This document shows, piece after piece, positions 29,601-39,400 of a DNA stretch of 64,000 nucleotides. The DNA comes from a virus. Every line of letters begins with the position of its first letter. Positions within the stretch are counted from its first letter, which is position 1. The notes under the pieces were generated by a model, which saw nothing but the letters and a program-made list of their open reading frames with translations, searched no databases and was not told the DNA's origin. A program made the position numbers and the translations under genes. The stretch is from positions 39,017 through 103,016 of IMG/VR virus record IMGVR_UViG_3300029319_000004; one strand, given 5' to 3'.

Positions 29601-30414
29601 TGTCATATCCTTGACTGATGCAAGATCGAATACTATAAATATTTATTTAATGTCCTCAAAATGGGCCCCAGCCTCCCTAATTTTTTGGGAAGATAAGTAT
29701 AAAGTAGCGAATATTGCTCATACCGTCGATGCGGTCGACGAGGTGGGTTTAGCTGCTGCTGTTATAGCAACTTTTAATGCCGCAAGATCAATTTTTGATA
29801 ATACCGCTGCAGATGCACTCCCCGGAGCCGGCCATGCCTTTGGCATTACTGCAACTAACGCTGCTGATACTATTTCTTTCTTCCAGTCGACCCCAGGCTT
29901 TGTTGGCAATACAAATATATATATTAGACAGGTTGATCAAGCGGAAACAACAAAAATGGTTGATGTGTCCTCTGATGTAATTCAGCTTAAAAACTTTGCT
30001 GGTGGGAAAAATGCAACATCTAGAGTTTATCGATCTCAAGCTGTGGAACCACCTCAGCCCGGTGTTATAGAAAAAGCTGATTATACAGTCGTAAGTGCTA
30101 GCTTTCACAAGTACCACAGGAATAGAGCTGACAAGTTCTTTTTAAGCGACGCAACACAAGAAAACATGTATTATGATAAAATGCAAGAAGCCACAAGTAG
30201 TTTGTCTAAAATTGATTTTCCAACAGACATCCTAGCGCGAGGTTCAGTTTATGACAATGCTTATATTGGTCACGCAATTCCTCGCTCAGATGACCAAGTT
30301 CACTGGGTCAGAAGCGTTAATGGGTTAGTCCAGGAGCAGCTAAATTTGGAATATGAGGATAACGATCCAATATTGAAATTCTTAGACTTGATTATAGCCT
30401 ATATCAAGCCGTGA
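23623..30414 (+). CDS. Large tail structural protein with LamG-like domain (2263 aa)
   Basis: A 2263-aa protein starting at ATG 23623 (an ATG at 23609 runs into a stop after five codons and is rejected). Residues ~169-386 form a LamG/concanavalin-A-like domain: 'ITVEFWLKKTSW', 'GDGAWHHYAVTVKRSGN', 'SNLYVDGVHKSKK' and 'FDEFRYWKTERNAQQIGRHF' are the standard strand signatures. Such domains bind glycans. Residues ~575-620 hold 'TYIHKSKGTMKSMRNLLRCF' then 'GVDEELVKINIYSKNGTY', a motif shared with gpI-type baseplate proteins that connect wedge and fibre. A second lectin-like stretch lies near residues 680-850. A divergent copy of the beta module is near the C-terminus (29521-30014). I read it as a wedge or fibre-hub protein with host-binding parts. 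Confidence 0.7.
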   Translation: MSTKDLFDKGYSLNFLKNKSLTDYREDVESPRYIDAYIKKRERFFPDVNYATASNFAAYGLAEEYYKQSIERIYKTYPYDGSLAEKLEWENESTYLDLFIFENEYPRSTGYIVFNSSSYSYTDTKTGNFYSSSAPQYVYFYGNPHADVSGNFKEPPTAGPSGVGVSKANVYETGSQRTSNLEIDLEKGITVEFWLKKTSWATQNAAAEVLFSNITDETSTETRFWISSSNTAKGKITAELFSTPVIATFEHDTGLSDIGDGAWHHYAVTVKRSGNTNVSNLYVDGVHKSKKTSGAGGTFTNITASTVAAIGAISKDVDGFYGAGYGNVVGCSFDEFRYWKTERNAQQIGRHFRDQIGGGTNTDNVKYDKTHNPVDLGVYFKFNEGITGDSSIDSTVLDYSGRISNGTFVNYQSSSSRNTGSAMVSASVAEREFKDPIIYSSHPSVISLIQEKTRDGAVHDHENATSIFKSLPGWIAEEDEEKSGNLKYLIQIMSSVFDEIQLQVGSIPKLKDINYPYDAKFEKPLPFADRLLSSRGLDAPELFSDASLLAKFLQRGEKKLFEKKLYEIKNTIYQNIYNNLTYIHKSKGTMKSMRNLLRCFGVDEELVKINIYSKNGTYEFKDNVSHMALRKKYADFDDLETRFGTTGIYSGTFASTVYQYYDSTNANSLSYIPALADVSHGLAATIEAEVIFPKRTPQRDDNFGLFPGREVSLFGLHAVEASNTNLNYLNDNINFNVIAVKSNNDPRSVKFAVTSNSNSNIPHMETTGTFMGVYDNEKWNLAFRIRPVKHPLADKVNDSLVPAASSYQVELYGVNYLSDQLQNEFTLTQVLSEANARAFFSKAKRLFVGANRTNFDGDLVRASDVKISSVNMWYDYLEDDEIKAHARDANNDGRAHPYRNAIFNEGTQNDLIAGGDSDLLWTFRVPEIDTLVLSWNFENVTGSNSDGQFLVNDISSGSAEDRTNLRYGALSEVNTYHFSGRGDKFVANSDQAVDIEFVPTGRTRLPEVIASDDMVKILNQQDDVMFTRDTTFIQHIISVEKSMYQSISEEMLRMFATVTDFNNIVGSPVNRYRMNYKELSKLRNIFFEIVQNEPDIEKYIEYFKWIDDAISLFIFQLLPASSNKVEFLRTMVESHILERSKHFNKFPTIEMFNPEPNEAFKGINQLLYNWKIGHAPLQSNGSGPSQTQNQHMHSLWWKERAERTGSGAVLTSGDDNIDASKHEILKVAITETSGNDSLSLSFGPSGLDKADGKYGAQGGTKTKYSASYYSDRSTSTPVRVTQSFVKTYKSGPNPDSNKIYDFYKGVVKFASDNDYIFLDKDHVVKPLDSTDVLQAEKSSSSEGFYLPNKKEYVIKALTMTGDEISSSNAAGTGDSDYKYTDALNKLTTPFSMFANKGVANGDYTVFYENYFENGHHNSQNDTTRIEINNLHHDIYRPTFEVPMQGPFNRQHVGGNQHRHVSLNYRDYDSFGSLGSLDTRMSRPEAWELVHDKGMSNYIILDMPFSRYNMPPEMSGSDPTTGHVDGGHGFGDPEPRDRWRNVTKNDKLAGSINGWQRTTFISDPDCGPANDSGDGTTYFAYARLENEENNATKYFGYRTPLIDAHDAHRGLKIQFYYHVTSAPNLETGRFFVDYSYDEDFSDGGTSLTTTWDKGAAGQESAVDLPKTLEQASKNASWKLAEINLSAFMGQRVYLRFNYIAAPHSFNICAIDQVKVFAEAGISSLRLLHPTHDDHHRPYAPYMREEYAKRPVNIKNIQIGKLNSNGNLNSLHAGDFGALQRTVAGNYRNTYEYVSTVSREANDPAFKKLVETLPESSNPQEGMQEIASMYLGYSDSFPVLFSSQKTQHGTENRLARYLTVHQIENGVTSSSEVTSNAISVNPVPGRDREEFHKGIEARYRQKTRMVNLFSAPGDILDSCTGFLDEAHTTYSAYNCLPWRNYRIRQRMQSMLTAHCGRFGIGSHTQDAVAASGSIKFKDIATLKSYLDAAPEKTDFVISLTDARSNTINIYLMSSKWAPASLIFWEDKYKVANIAHTVDAVDEVGLAAAVIATFNAARSIFDNTAADALPGAGHAFGITATNAADTISFFQSTPGFVGNTNIYIRQVDQAETTKMVDVSSDVIQLKNFAGGKNATSRVYRSQAVEPPQPGVIEKADYTVVSASFHKYHRNRADKFFLSDATQENMYYDKMQEATSSLSKIDFPTDILARGSVYDNAYIGHAIPRSDDQVHWVRSVNGLVQEQLNLEYEDNDPILKFLDLIIAYIKP
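24128..24780 (+). other. LamG-like (concanavalin A-like lectin) domain coding segment
   Basis: This segment encodes residues ~169-386 of the 2263-aa tail protein. The signature D-G-x-W-H-H-Y-A-V-T-V followed by N-x-Y-V-D-G and D-E-F-R-x-W matches Laminin-G-like type 3 domains. Placed on a virion surface protein it suggests glycan binding during adsorption; the ligand is unknown. Confidence 0.8.
29521..30014 (+). repeat. Divergent beta module copy in the 2263-aa protein
   Basis: Encodes a stretch with 'SLTDARSNTINIYLMSS', a central helix 'GLAAAVIATFNAARSIF', 'HAFGITATNAADTISFFQST' and 'GFVGNTNIYIRQV', then 'KNFAGGKN'. The order strand, helix with 'A-A-I-x-x-F-N-A', 'I-T-A-T', 'Q-x-x-x-G-x-x-G-N-T', 'F-x-G-G' is the same as in the other copies, though the sequence is more diverged. 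Confidence 0.5.
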
Positions 30415-30446
30415 GGATCATAATACTTTAACTTAAGGTATATTTG

Positions 30447-30482
30447 TTATATAATCTAATTATTTAAGAATACCCACAAAGG
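30447..30482 (+). promoter_or_regulatory. Candidate promoter and leader of the 3302-aa gene
   Basis: The 74-bp gap between the 2263-aa and 3302-aa genes is one of the longest in the window and is very AT-rich. It contains TATAAT at 30450-30455. A -35 match is weak: TTTAAC at 30427-30432, 17 bp upstream, fits only 3 of 6 positions. AAAGGTG before the ATG at 30489 serves as ribosome binding site. No hairpin terminator is evident in the gap. Confidence 0.35.
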
Positions 30483-30488
30483 TGAAAA

Positions 30489-33400
30489 ATGTCAAGAAGC
30501 AGATATATTACACTCGAACAAAGCAGAGCAAGCAGAGCAAATAGAGCAACCACTTTTACATCAGTTAAAACTTATACTCTTGGATCTAGAAACACAGCCT
30601 CAGTCACGGCTTCATCAGAGTTTGTTCCTCTAAACACTCTTATTGTTGATAATTTTCCTGAAACTTCTAAAAAAGGGTCATGGTATCTATATGTTTTTGA
30701 TAATCCCACCGGTAGTTTTTTTCAACTAGAGACGCCTGAAAAAACACATAAGTTTATAGCTGTTAACGACACAACTCCACTAGTGCCAGCTAGTGCTAGC
30801 ATAAGTGTAGTTGCAAATCAAGCAGTTGCCAAAATTACTTTTGATGGTACTACAATTCAAAATGGTGAAAATTTTAGAATTATTGACGGTGAGGGTAAGA
30901 CAACTTTGTTTACGTTTGATACCGGGTCAACATCGTCTACTGGAACAACTGTTGGTTTATCGGGAAGATCAACCACAAGCACTATTGCCACTGCTGTTGC
31001 TTCATGTATTAATTCTGAATCAATCAAAATTACAGCAACTGCTTCTGGAAGCAGTGTAGAGCTAAAGCAAGATATCTTTGGAAGCCATGGAAACACACTA
31101 ACACAGACTTCTGGGAGTACAACTTTAAACTCCGGATATAGAATTTCTAATTTTTCCGGCGGTCGAGGACTAAATTATTCCTCACACAATCAAACAATTA
31201 CTTTTTCTGATGCTTCAAATAATAGTTACAGCGCATCAATAGACGGGGGGACACGATCAACTTTGTCTATTGATCTGGTTTCTATTGATAATATTGCTTC
31301 TAGTGCAGCCGCCTCAGGCTCAATAACAGTAACAGACTACTCAGCTTTAACAGCTGCGACTACAGCATCAGCTACGGTTTCGGTTTCAAGCGCGAACATA
31401 ACTGCTGGAGACACTATTAGGCTAATTGATTCCTATGGCTACGCGCATTCATTTAGGGCAGTTGCCTCTCGCGGCAATGAAAGTACAGATTATATTTTTG
31501 ACTCAGGAAGCTCTAGCACTACAGCAACAAATTTAGCTAGGATAATAAATCTAAATAATTCTTTTTCTGCCTCTGCATCCTCAAATAACGTTACAATTAC
31601 TCAGTTTGTTGGAGGTGCTGCAGGAAATACAACCATTACAGTTACAGACTCAACAGGTAGCGCCGGTCTTGAAGTTACCTCCAACTTTTCATCAGGTGCA
31701 GATGGTACAAAAATTGTTTTAACGTCTGCGGATGGTCAGCAATATAATTTATTAGCTGATAGTAAAGTAACGTCTGGTGATGTATCAACTACAACTGCTT
31801 CTCCTACCTTTAGAGGAAATACACTATTTTTTAAGATTGGCTCAACAAACGCAGCCACAGCAACTAATATAAAAACTGCGTTAAATCAAATAGGAGCATT
31901 TAATTCTTCTATTTCCAGTAATGTAATATCTGTCACTCAGCAATTTGCAGGAACCTCTGGAAATATTTCTATAACAGAGAATTCATCTGGACTGACTGCA
32001 GATGGATTTGCTGGTGGCACTGCTGGGGACTCATTTGTCTTTACAACAAGACACTCTGATAGCGTAACTCTTCGAGCAGGAGAAAATTTTCTTGTTAAGT
32101 CTGGAGATAGAGAATTAACAAGAGACAATTTAATTTCCTCTATTAATTTAAACCCAATTTTATTTGCTAATTTTACTGCTTTTCCACACGATTGCGATCC
32201 AGGCATTGCAGTTTTAACTTCTCGCAGGGCTGGTACAAGCGAAAATTCTCATTCTGTTTCTTTTTCTTCTACTAGTACTGCAGCTGGCGATATTAAAATT
32301 CAAGATACTGCAATAACAAATAGTAGAAGCATATCAGCTCAATCTTTTGTCTCAGGGGCTGCATCGGCTACAACATCAAAAACAATTATTGGAGTTAGCA
32401 GCGTTACTACTCCAACGGAGTTTGCTGCAGAAATAAATACTTCTTTGGCAGCAGCAATAACTGATGGACTAAAAGCCACCACGTCTGCTAGTGGAGCCAC
32501 AGTTTCTGTGGTGTCGTCAGTTGCAGGATCTGCAGGAAATAACACCATAAGTGGTTCATATGTTTTTGGATATAATGCATTTACCTCTGGCTTTTCTGGT
32601 GGTGCAGACAATGTGCATGTAGGTTCTAGCAAGACAGACTATGCTACTAATCTTGTTTCTAGAATAAACACGTCTTTATCTTCTTATGTTACTGCAACTC
32701 TTGGAGATCTTACAACAATAACTGCGCCGCGACATCCTCCAACTGGAAAAATTACATTTGTATCTACCACTCTTAGCGATTACACATCGCAGACTATTAC
32801 TATAAGCGGACTGGAAAAAACTAAAACTTATAAATTTTCTGATGAGTGTGGAGACACTGGGGAATTAAGCGGATCTAGTGTGATGGTCTACTTAGGAAAC
32901 CAAACAACCATAAATGTAAATAATATAGCTAATGAGTTTGTTGGTGCATTAAATCATTCGAATGGCCACGGGTTTAACATTAGAGTTAAAAACCCCTCCA
33001 GCGGAGTCATAATTTTATCTCTAAAACATGGTACTGAAAATTCTATTACAGCTATGTCAAAAACCGCTGCAGATTCTGTCATGACCAAGGAAGATATAAC
33101 GCAACAGACTGCAGTTCCAATTACAATTGCAATGAAATTTGGAGGAGACTTTAGGGACGCATATCCAGCATCAATTAGCATAGATGGTAGTCTTTTCTTA
33201 GATAAGACACCTTCAACTAGTTGTGATTCCTGTGAGGATGATGTAGATAATCATTTCGAGACCGGCCCAATAGGTGGAGAAGGCCCATCGATTATTAATT
33301 TTGACAATATTAAAGGTGGAGGAAACACAGATACGAGTGACTACCTCAACCCAAATTATCAAGATTTTTATGGCTCTGGCTCTCAAGCAAACTCTGATGG

Positions 33401-36400
33401 TCTTTTAAACGATATATTAATAAACAGAAATGGAATTTACGAGTATCCCACTTTTAAACAATATGGCGAGATTATTGAAAAACTTGGTGGAGGAAACTAT
33501 TATACCACACCTCCGCTTGGTATGGGATTTCAGCCACCAGAATATGATACTGCTTTTGAGATACCTCAGCCTACAGGTGATGGCCCTCCATACAAACTAG
33601 GTGCAATTATTTTAGATGGCGATGACGATAATATTCCAGATAATGCAACGTTGGGCGAACTAGGTGAAATTGGTGAAGGCGACGTTTTTGATCCAAAACC
33701 TAGAATTCCTGGGCTTCCTCACCTTCGTGCTAAGCCAGTGCAATATTTTTATGAGCCGGCTTTAGAGGATAGACATAAGCCATTGATTTATCAATTTGCT
33801 TCTGATGAGGGATCTCCAAATTCAGTCGCAATTGCAAGACAGACTTTGTTTAATGGTATTCACTTTTTTTCAAACAAGTATCAAAATATAAAATATAGAC
33901 TTTTGGATGGAGATGCTAGAGACTTCAAAGTTGGTTCGCTTAGAAAATCTCATTTATATGATTTATTTAGGGCTGCTCGCGCAATGGGAGGTCGAAGATT
34001 TAGGTTTAGAGAGCGTTTGTTCCCAGGAGAGTTAAATTCAAGAAGATCTCAATTAAATAAGCGCCCTGATTATCATGAACTAGATAGTATTGTTGCGTTT
34101 GACGGTCAAAAAATAGATCCAAAACAAGATATAGATCACAGAAAAAGATTGACCGATCTTAGAATATTTTGGAGAAACAAACAAGTAGATAGGGTAAGAA
34201 ACATACGAGCTAGCCATGCAGATGAATCAGTTTTTCTTACGCCTACAAGCTCTTTAGGTGGTGTATATCAACCCTCTCCAATCACCAAAGATGGAATGTT
34301 TCACGAGATAAGACAAATATCTCATGGTTTTTATGTTCAGCCTGGAGATTTAAAAGATCAGCTTGCAGGCTCTGATGGACGTAAGCATCATATTGCTGCT
34401 GGTATATCTACAAGATATCAAATGGCTAAAACTGCAGACAGCACACCAAATCTAAGCGAAAATGCTATAGTTATCAATGATGAAAGACATGAGGGCAATC
34501 TTAATGCACAATCTGGCACACCACAGCAAGAACCTGTAAAACTAAACAGCTCTATGATTGAGGCTATAGTATTACCTACTTCTGCCATGCAAGGTATAGA
34601 TTCCCCATTTTTGCCTGAAGATTCTTTAATTGTTGCATTTTCAGCAACATCTGCATCCTTCATAGACTCAAATAGCCAAACTGTAACTAATGATGTTGAT
34701 GTAGGTCATGAAATCCACTACAATCAACCTTTTGATTTTAGTTTAATAAGTATGTGGCCTTTAGATTTCCCAGAATATCTCCGTTTGCCCTTCAAGCCAA
34801 AAAGTAATGTTCCTACCCTGCAAAGCCCTGATAACTCAACTTATCAGGTTTTGGATAGTGGGCCTTTTGTTTATGGAATTCAGAGAGTTGGTCTTGCCCC
34901 TAACAGAATTGCTCCTGATAGAGTTGAGGGTGCAAATGGCACGCCTGTTCCTAATTTTTATGAATTTCTCGAAAACAATCCTCATGCTTCTAAATTATTT
35001 AATCAAGAATATGCGAACAGGCTTGGAGACCCTAAGCTAGCAACACATGGTCAAAATCCAAAAAATCAAGTTACTGGAGCCGCAGGCGAGCTTTTGTTCA
35101 GCACCAAGCCGACAATCACTTTGTATAATAAGCACGCATACAGAAGGCCTTTGCCTTTTCCAAGCAACGGCTTTTTACCGGGAGGCAAGCAGTTTTATTC
35201 AAACTTAACTACTAATTCTCCAAGTGAAGCACTGCTTTTCGCCGCCGCATATGTTTTTAATGGCGCAGAATTTAGTGAGCCAATATTTGTTGATGATGCT
35301 TCAGATTTGATAAGAGGATATGGTATTGTTAGTGAGTTGTCTAATGAGCTTGAAACTACAGAAACTTCCCTTGCTAGCGCTATTTCTAGTGCAGAGCCAA
35401 ATAGTGAAACTCTTCTTAGCAGCTACGAGCCAAAACCAGCTATTTCTTTTCAAGGAGGAAAACTAATAGGTGATTCAGACAAGAAAGAAGATTCCAGCGG
35501 TCTAATAGCGCAAGATGTTGGCACAGCATATAAATATGATTATAGCTCAATACATCATACTGCATTTTTAAGAGACGGAGCACCTGCACCAGGAACTACA
35601 TATGACTATAAGCTCGTCTTGGGAAAGGCCGCAGGTGCGAAATTTACTACTATAGAAAATCGCGATAGTTATTTTACTTTAGAGAGGGCAGCAGAGGGTG
35701 CAGCTGGGTATGCTAGTGCAACAGCTAGTATGCAATATTTACGTCATGCTTGGCCTTATTACCAGCCAATATGGAGATTGGATAAGTTAACTGGTCGCTC
35801 TCCTTTTCATGACTCATATCAAGATTTTACTAATGATGTTGATATTGTTGGCCGTGGATATTCACAAATTGCAGAGTTTACAATTTCAGATCATTTTGAA
35901 CACTACAATGATTTCTTAATTGAGTCTATTAATAATGACAGGCCTGTGTATTCGATTACTGAATTTAATAGAATTAAAAGAAACTTAAATGTTCCAATTG
36001 ATTATGCTGCTAACTTTGCAAAAATTATTGGATCATCAAATGTTGGTGATGTGCAAGTTTCTGTTCTGGCTGGCCAGTTTGGTCTTTTAAATGAGTCTCC
36101 AAGAGTTATACACACTGCTAGTGCCATGTCCTCTACTTTTAATGCAACCTCTACAATGCATGATTTAGAATATGCAGACTACACTGTTGTATTAAATTCT
36201 TTATCTGCCAGCCAATATGAAGAGGCGAATGGACACTGGAGAATGGATTCTCACAGTACAGCCTTTATGCCAAAATACATGCAGGCTGATGCTAGCAAAA
36301 ACTTTGCAAAACTGTCGCGACAAAACGATAGAGGGTTTTTAGATGATAAAGATACTATACCAAATAAAATTACTTTGACTGTTAAATCAATTAAAAAGCT

Positions 36401-39400
36401 CTTGCCTCAGAAAGATATGTATCCTTTGTTTAGAACAATGAAACTTGGCTCAATGTTAACGGATGCATTTTCTGACTCAATAAGTTACTCTACTAGAGAA
36501 TACGATGGAATAAATTCTGGCGTGACTGACTCTCACAAGGCTGCTGCTGCAACACAAAGCTTTTTAGAACCTCTTTTTGCTCCTGGAATCATGTTTAATT
36601 CAATTAAATCTGGGTTAGGAGTTAGTTTTCCTATTTTTGTTGATGAAGGAGCCGGCCGCGGCGCTCCATACTATTATGGCAATCCTCACATATATGGTCC
36701 ATGGGGACCATCTCCATTTACCTCCTCCGGCCAGCAACATGCAGGATATGATAATTTAGCATATAGAATAGATGATCCTGTTACAATGTTTAGTTATGGA
36801 TTAGCCAATAGTGCTGGAGTTAATAGAACGGCGCCAACATATTTGATGCGTAGGCCAAGTTTTCAGTTGCCTTTTGAGGCAATATATAAGCCAAATTATT
36901 TAGAAATAATGAAAAAACGCAAGACTTATATGGTTGATGATCTTTTTGATCAAACAAGGTCAACTTATGTTACAGGGGCCTATAATCAGATAGAGTATGA
37001 GACCGGCACACCAGGCGGATCACATGAATGGACATTTACAACTGCGTCAATTTCATATGTTATTACAGGAACTTCTAATCATGCTCACATGACAGGTTCA
37101 AGATTTACATTGTCTGCTTGGCATGCGCAATCAGGAGAGAAAACAAAAGATTTTGATAGCCAGACACAGTTTGATTATGGAACTCCAGAGGACACATTTT
37201 ATTGGGAGTTTAAAAATCATCCCCAAAGTGCTTTAGACCCTTCAATAGCTTTATTTCCAGAGATAAATAGCTTAACTGCCTCAGTCGATGATGAAAGTAT
37301 TGATGATTTTCCATTATTTTTGAATTATAGATTTGAAGGCGTTGCTAATGACACTGATGCTGTTAATATAACAGGATCTCAATTTTTAGTAGGAACTACT
37401 CCATACGAGTATGCTACAAATTTAGCAGACGCAATCAATCGTCGATGCAAAGTTACTCATTCAGTGCAAACAGGCTCAACACCATCTTACGATATTGATG
37501 GAAATGAAGTGGTGGCTTCTAGTAAAACTATGAAGTTACGTATTCATCAATTTTTTACAGCTAGTGTGCTAGTGGATACCACAGGAAAATTTGGTCAACC
37601 GGTCGGACAAGTTGCAAACGTGCTAACAATACACACTGCTGGCCCATTAATGAACCATGGAATAAAAGAAGGTATTTTGTACTTTAACGATAATGATGAA
37701 CTTGTTACTTTTGATGACACAAATATTCATCCTCTTGTATTTGCTAGAGAAATGAGACTTCCAATTGGAGACGCCAACGCAGATTGTATATTCGGTACCC
37801 CCATATGCCATACATCATCACATGGTAAAAGATTTACCAGTTCTACAACTGCACTAGGACAAGTGAATCATTCCTATGGCTTTTTCGATAGACCAGGAAG
37901 TTCTCACTCTAGAAATGTTGCGCAACATGAATTTAAGCCTCATGTCCTTCTGTACCCAGACATGCCAGATACTGGCAGTTTTCAAAGTAGATTATATGAA
38001 GCATCAATTAATAACTTTTTAGCAGAAACAATTAATTTCTTTATAGATTCTGAAAGTGAAGGCAGGTACTATGATTTAAAAATGCCAGTTATTGTATCTG
38101 ATCCAATAGAAACTGTGCCGGTGACGTCTGGTACGGTATATTACATGTCTGTAAATCTATACATGGGCAAAAGCCACATTATGTGTGAAGGCCCTAGGTT
38201 TGCAAATATGCCTCACGCAGCTCATAATGCATCTTCCTCAATGAGAGGTGCTTTTTTTGGGCCACCAATGGAGGTTGTGCACCGTGATTCTAAGATAAAT
38301 GGACCCGCTAGTGGAGGATACACAAGTGATGCTGAGGCAATGAGTTCTAATTTAACAGACCCAGCCTATCATCATGTAACACCCCCATATTTTTATGGCC
38401 CATCATCTATTCTATTGCGATACCAAGCTACCAGCAGTGGCGATGTTACAATTGATGATATATGGACAAATACTAAAAAATCATCATTATATTTTGAAGA
38501 ATATATTACAGACATTCCAGATGGATCAACTACTACAATCGGAGATGAAGTCCCGGTATCCGACTTTTTCTTCCCAACTTCGTCGTTAAGTCCAAAAGTG
38601 CCGACAAAAAAATCTGTATCGCAAGGCTCGGCTGCAAGAATGAAATTAGAAGAGTGTGTTGATGTTTGGTCTCCAAAAAATCTTGTTGAAGTACAGGCGC
38701 TTGATCCAGCAACAAACATCCCCTCTGCAACTCCGACAAAAGTTTGGGCTATGACTCCAAAATGGGTTTGTCCCGTTTTAGATTTTGGTCTGCCGGCAAC
38801 ACTTTTCATGTCTGCTAGCTCATATGATTCTTTTGATAACAAAATATTTGAATCTTCATTTCAACTTAATGATCCAGCAATTAAGTCAACTTTATCTTAC
38901 TATAACATGCTTACAGGTAGATCTATGTGGACTGGATACGGAATTGACCCATATGATGGGTCAGATTTAAAAAGAATTGAATTGTATATGAACAAACAAC
39001 AACTTCTTAAAAAACAGTTTGAAGATTATTATGAAATTTTAAAACAAGATGAATTAGAAAATGGAAATATAGAAAAAGAAACTATCGCTTTTGTGGTAGA
39101 GCCAGATCAAGATGTTTCTTCTGTTAATAAAAAAGGAATTTATTTTCAAATATCAGAAACGTTCCCGGAAGAGCTTGCAACACAAGCTGCTTCTTCTGTC
39201 ACATTCCAAACCCCATACGAGGGTGCAGAAAATGCTTCCGGATATTATACCTCCAGAGAAGAAGTGTTTTCATCAACTAGCGTAACATCATCTCTTGTAC
39301 CCTTGCTGGGCTTTAACGATACAAATAGAAGGCCAATTGGAAAAATTTCAAAGAGCAAAGTCGTCTCTGAGGCTATTGTCGCTATCCCTTATCTACCCAA

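Noticed and set aside
30415-30488. Rho-independent terminator in the 74-bp gap
   Set aside because: Only a short CTTAAG palindrome; no GC-rich stem and no T run placed after a stem.
38393-38842. 149-codon minus-strand frame inside the 3302-aa gene
   Set aside because: Antisense to a continuous coding frame, no motif, no ribosome site.
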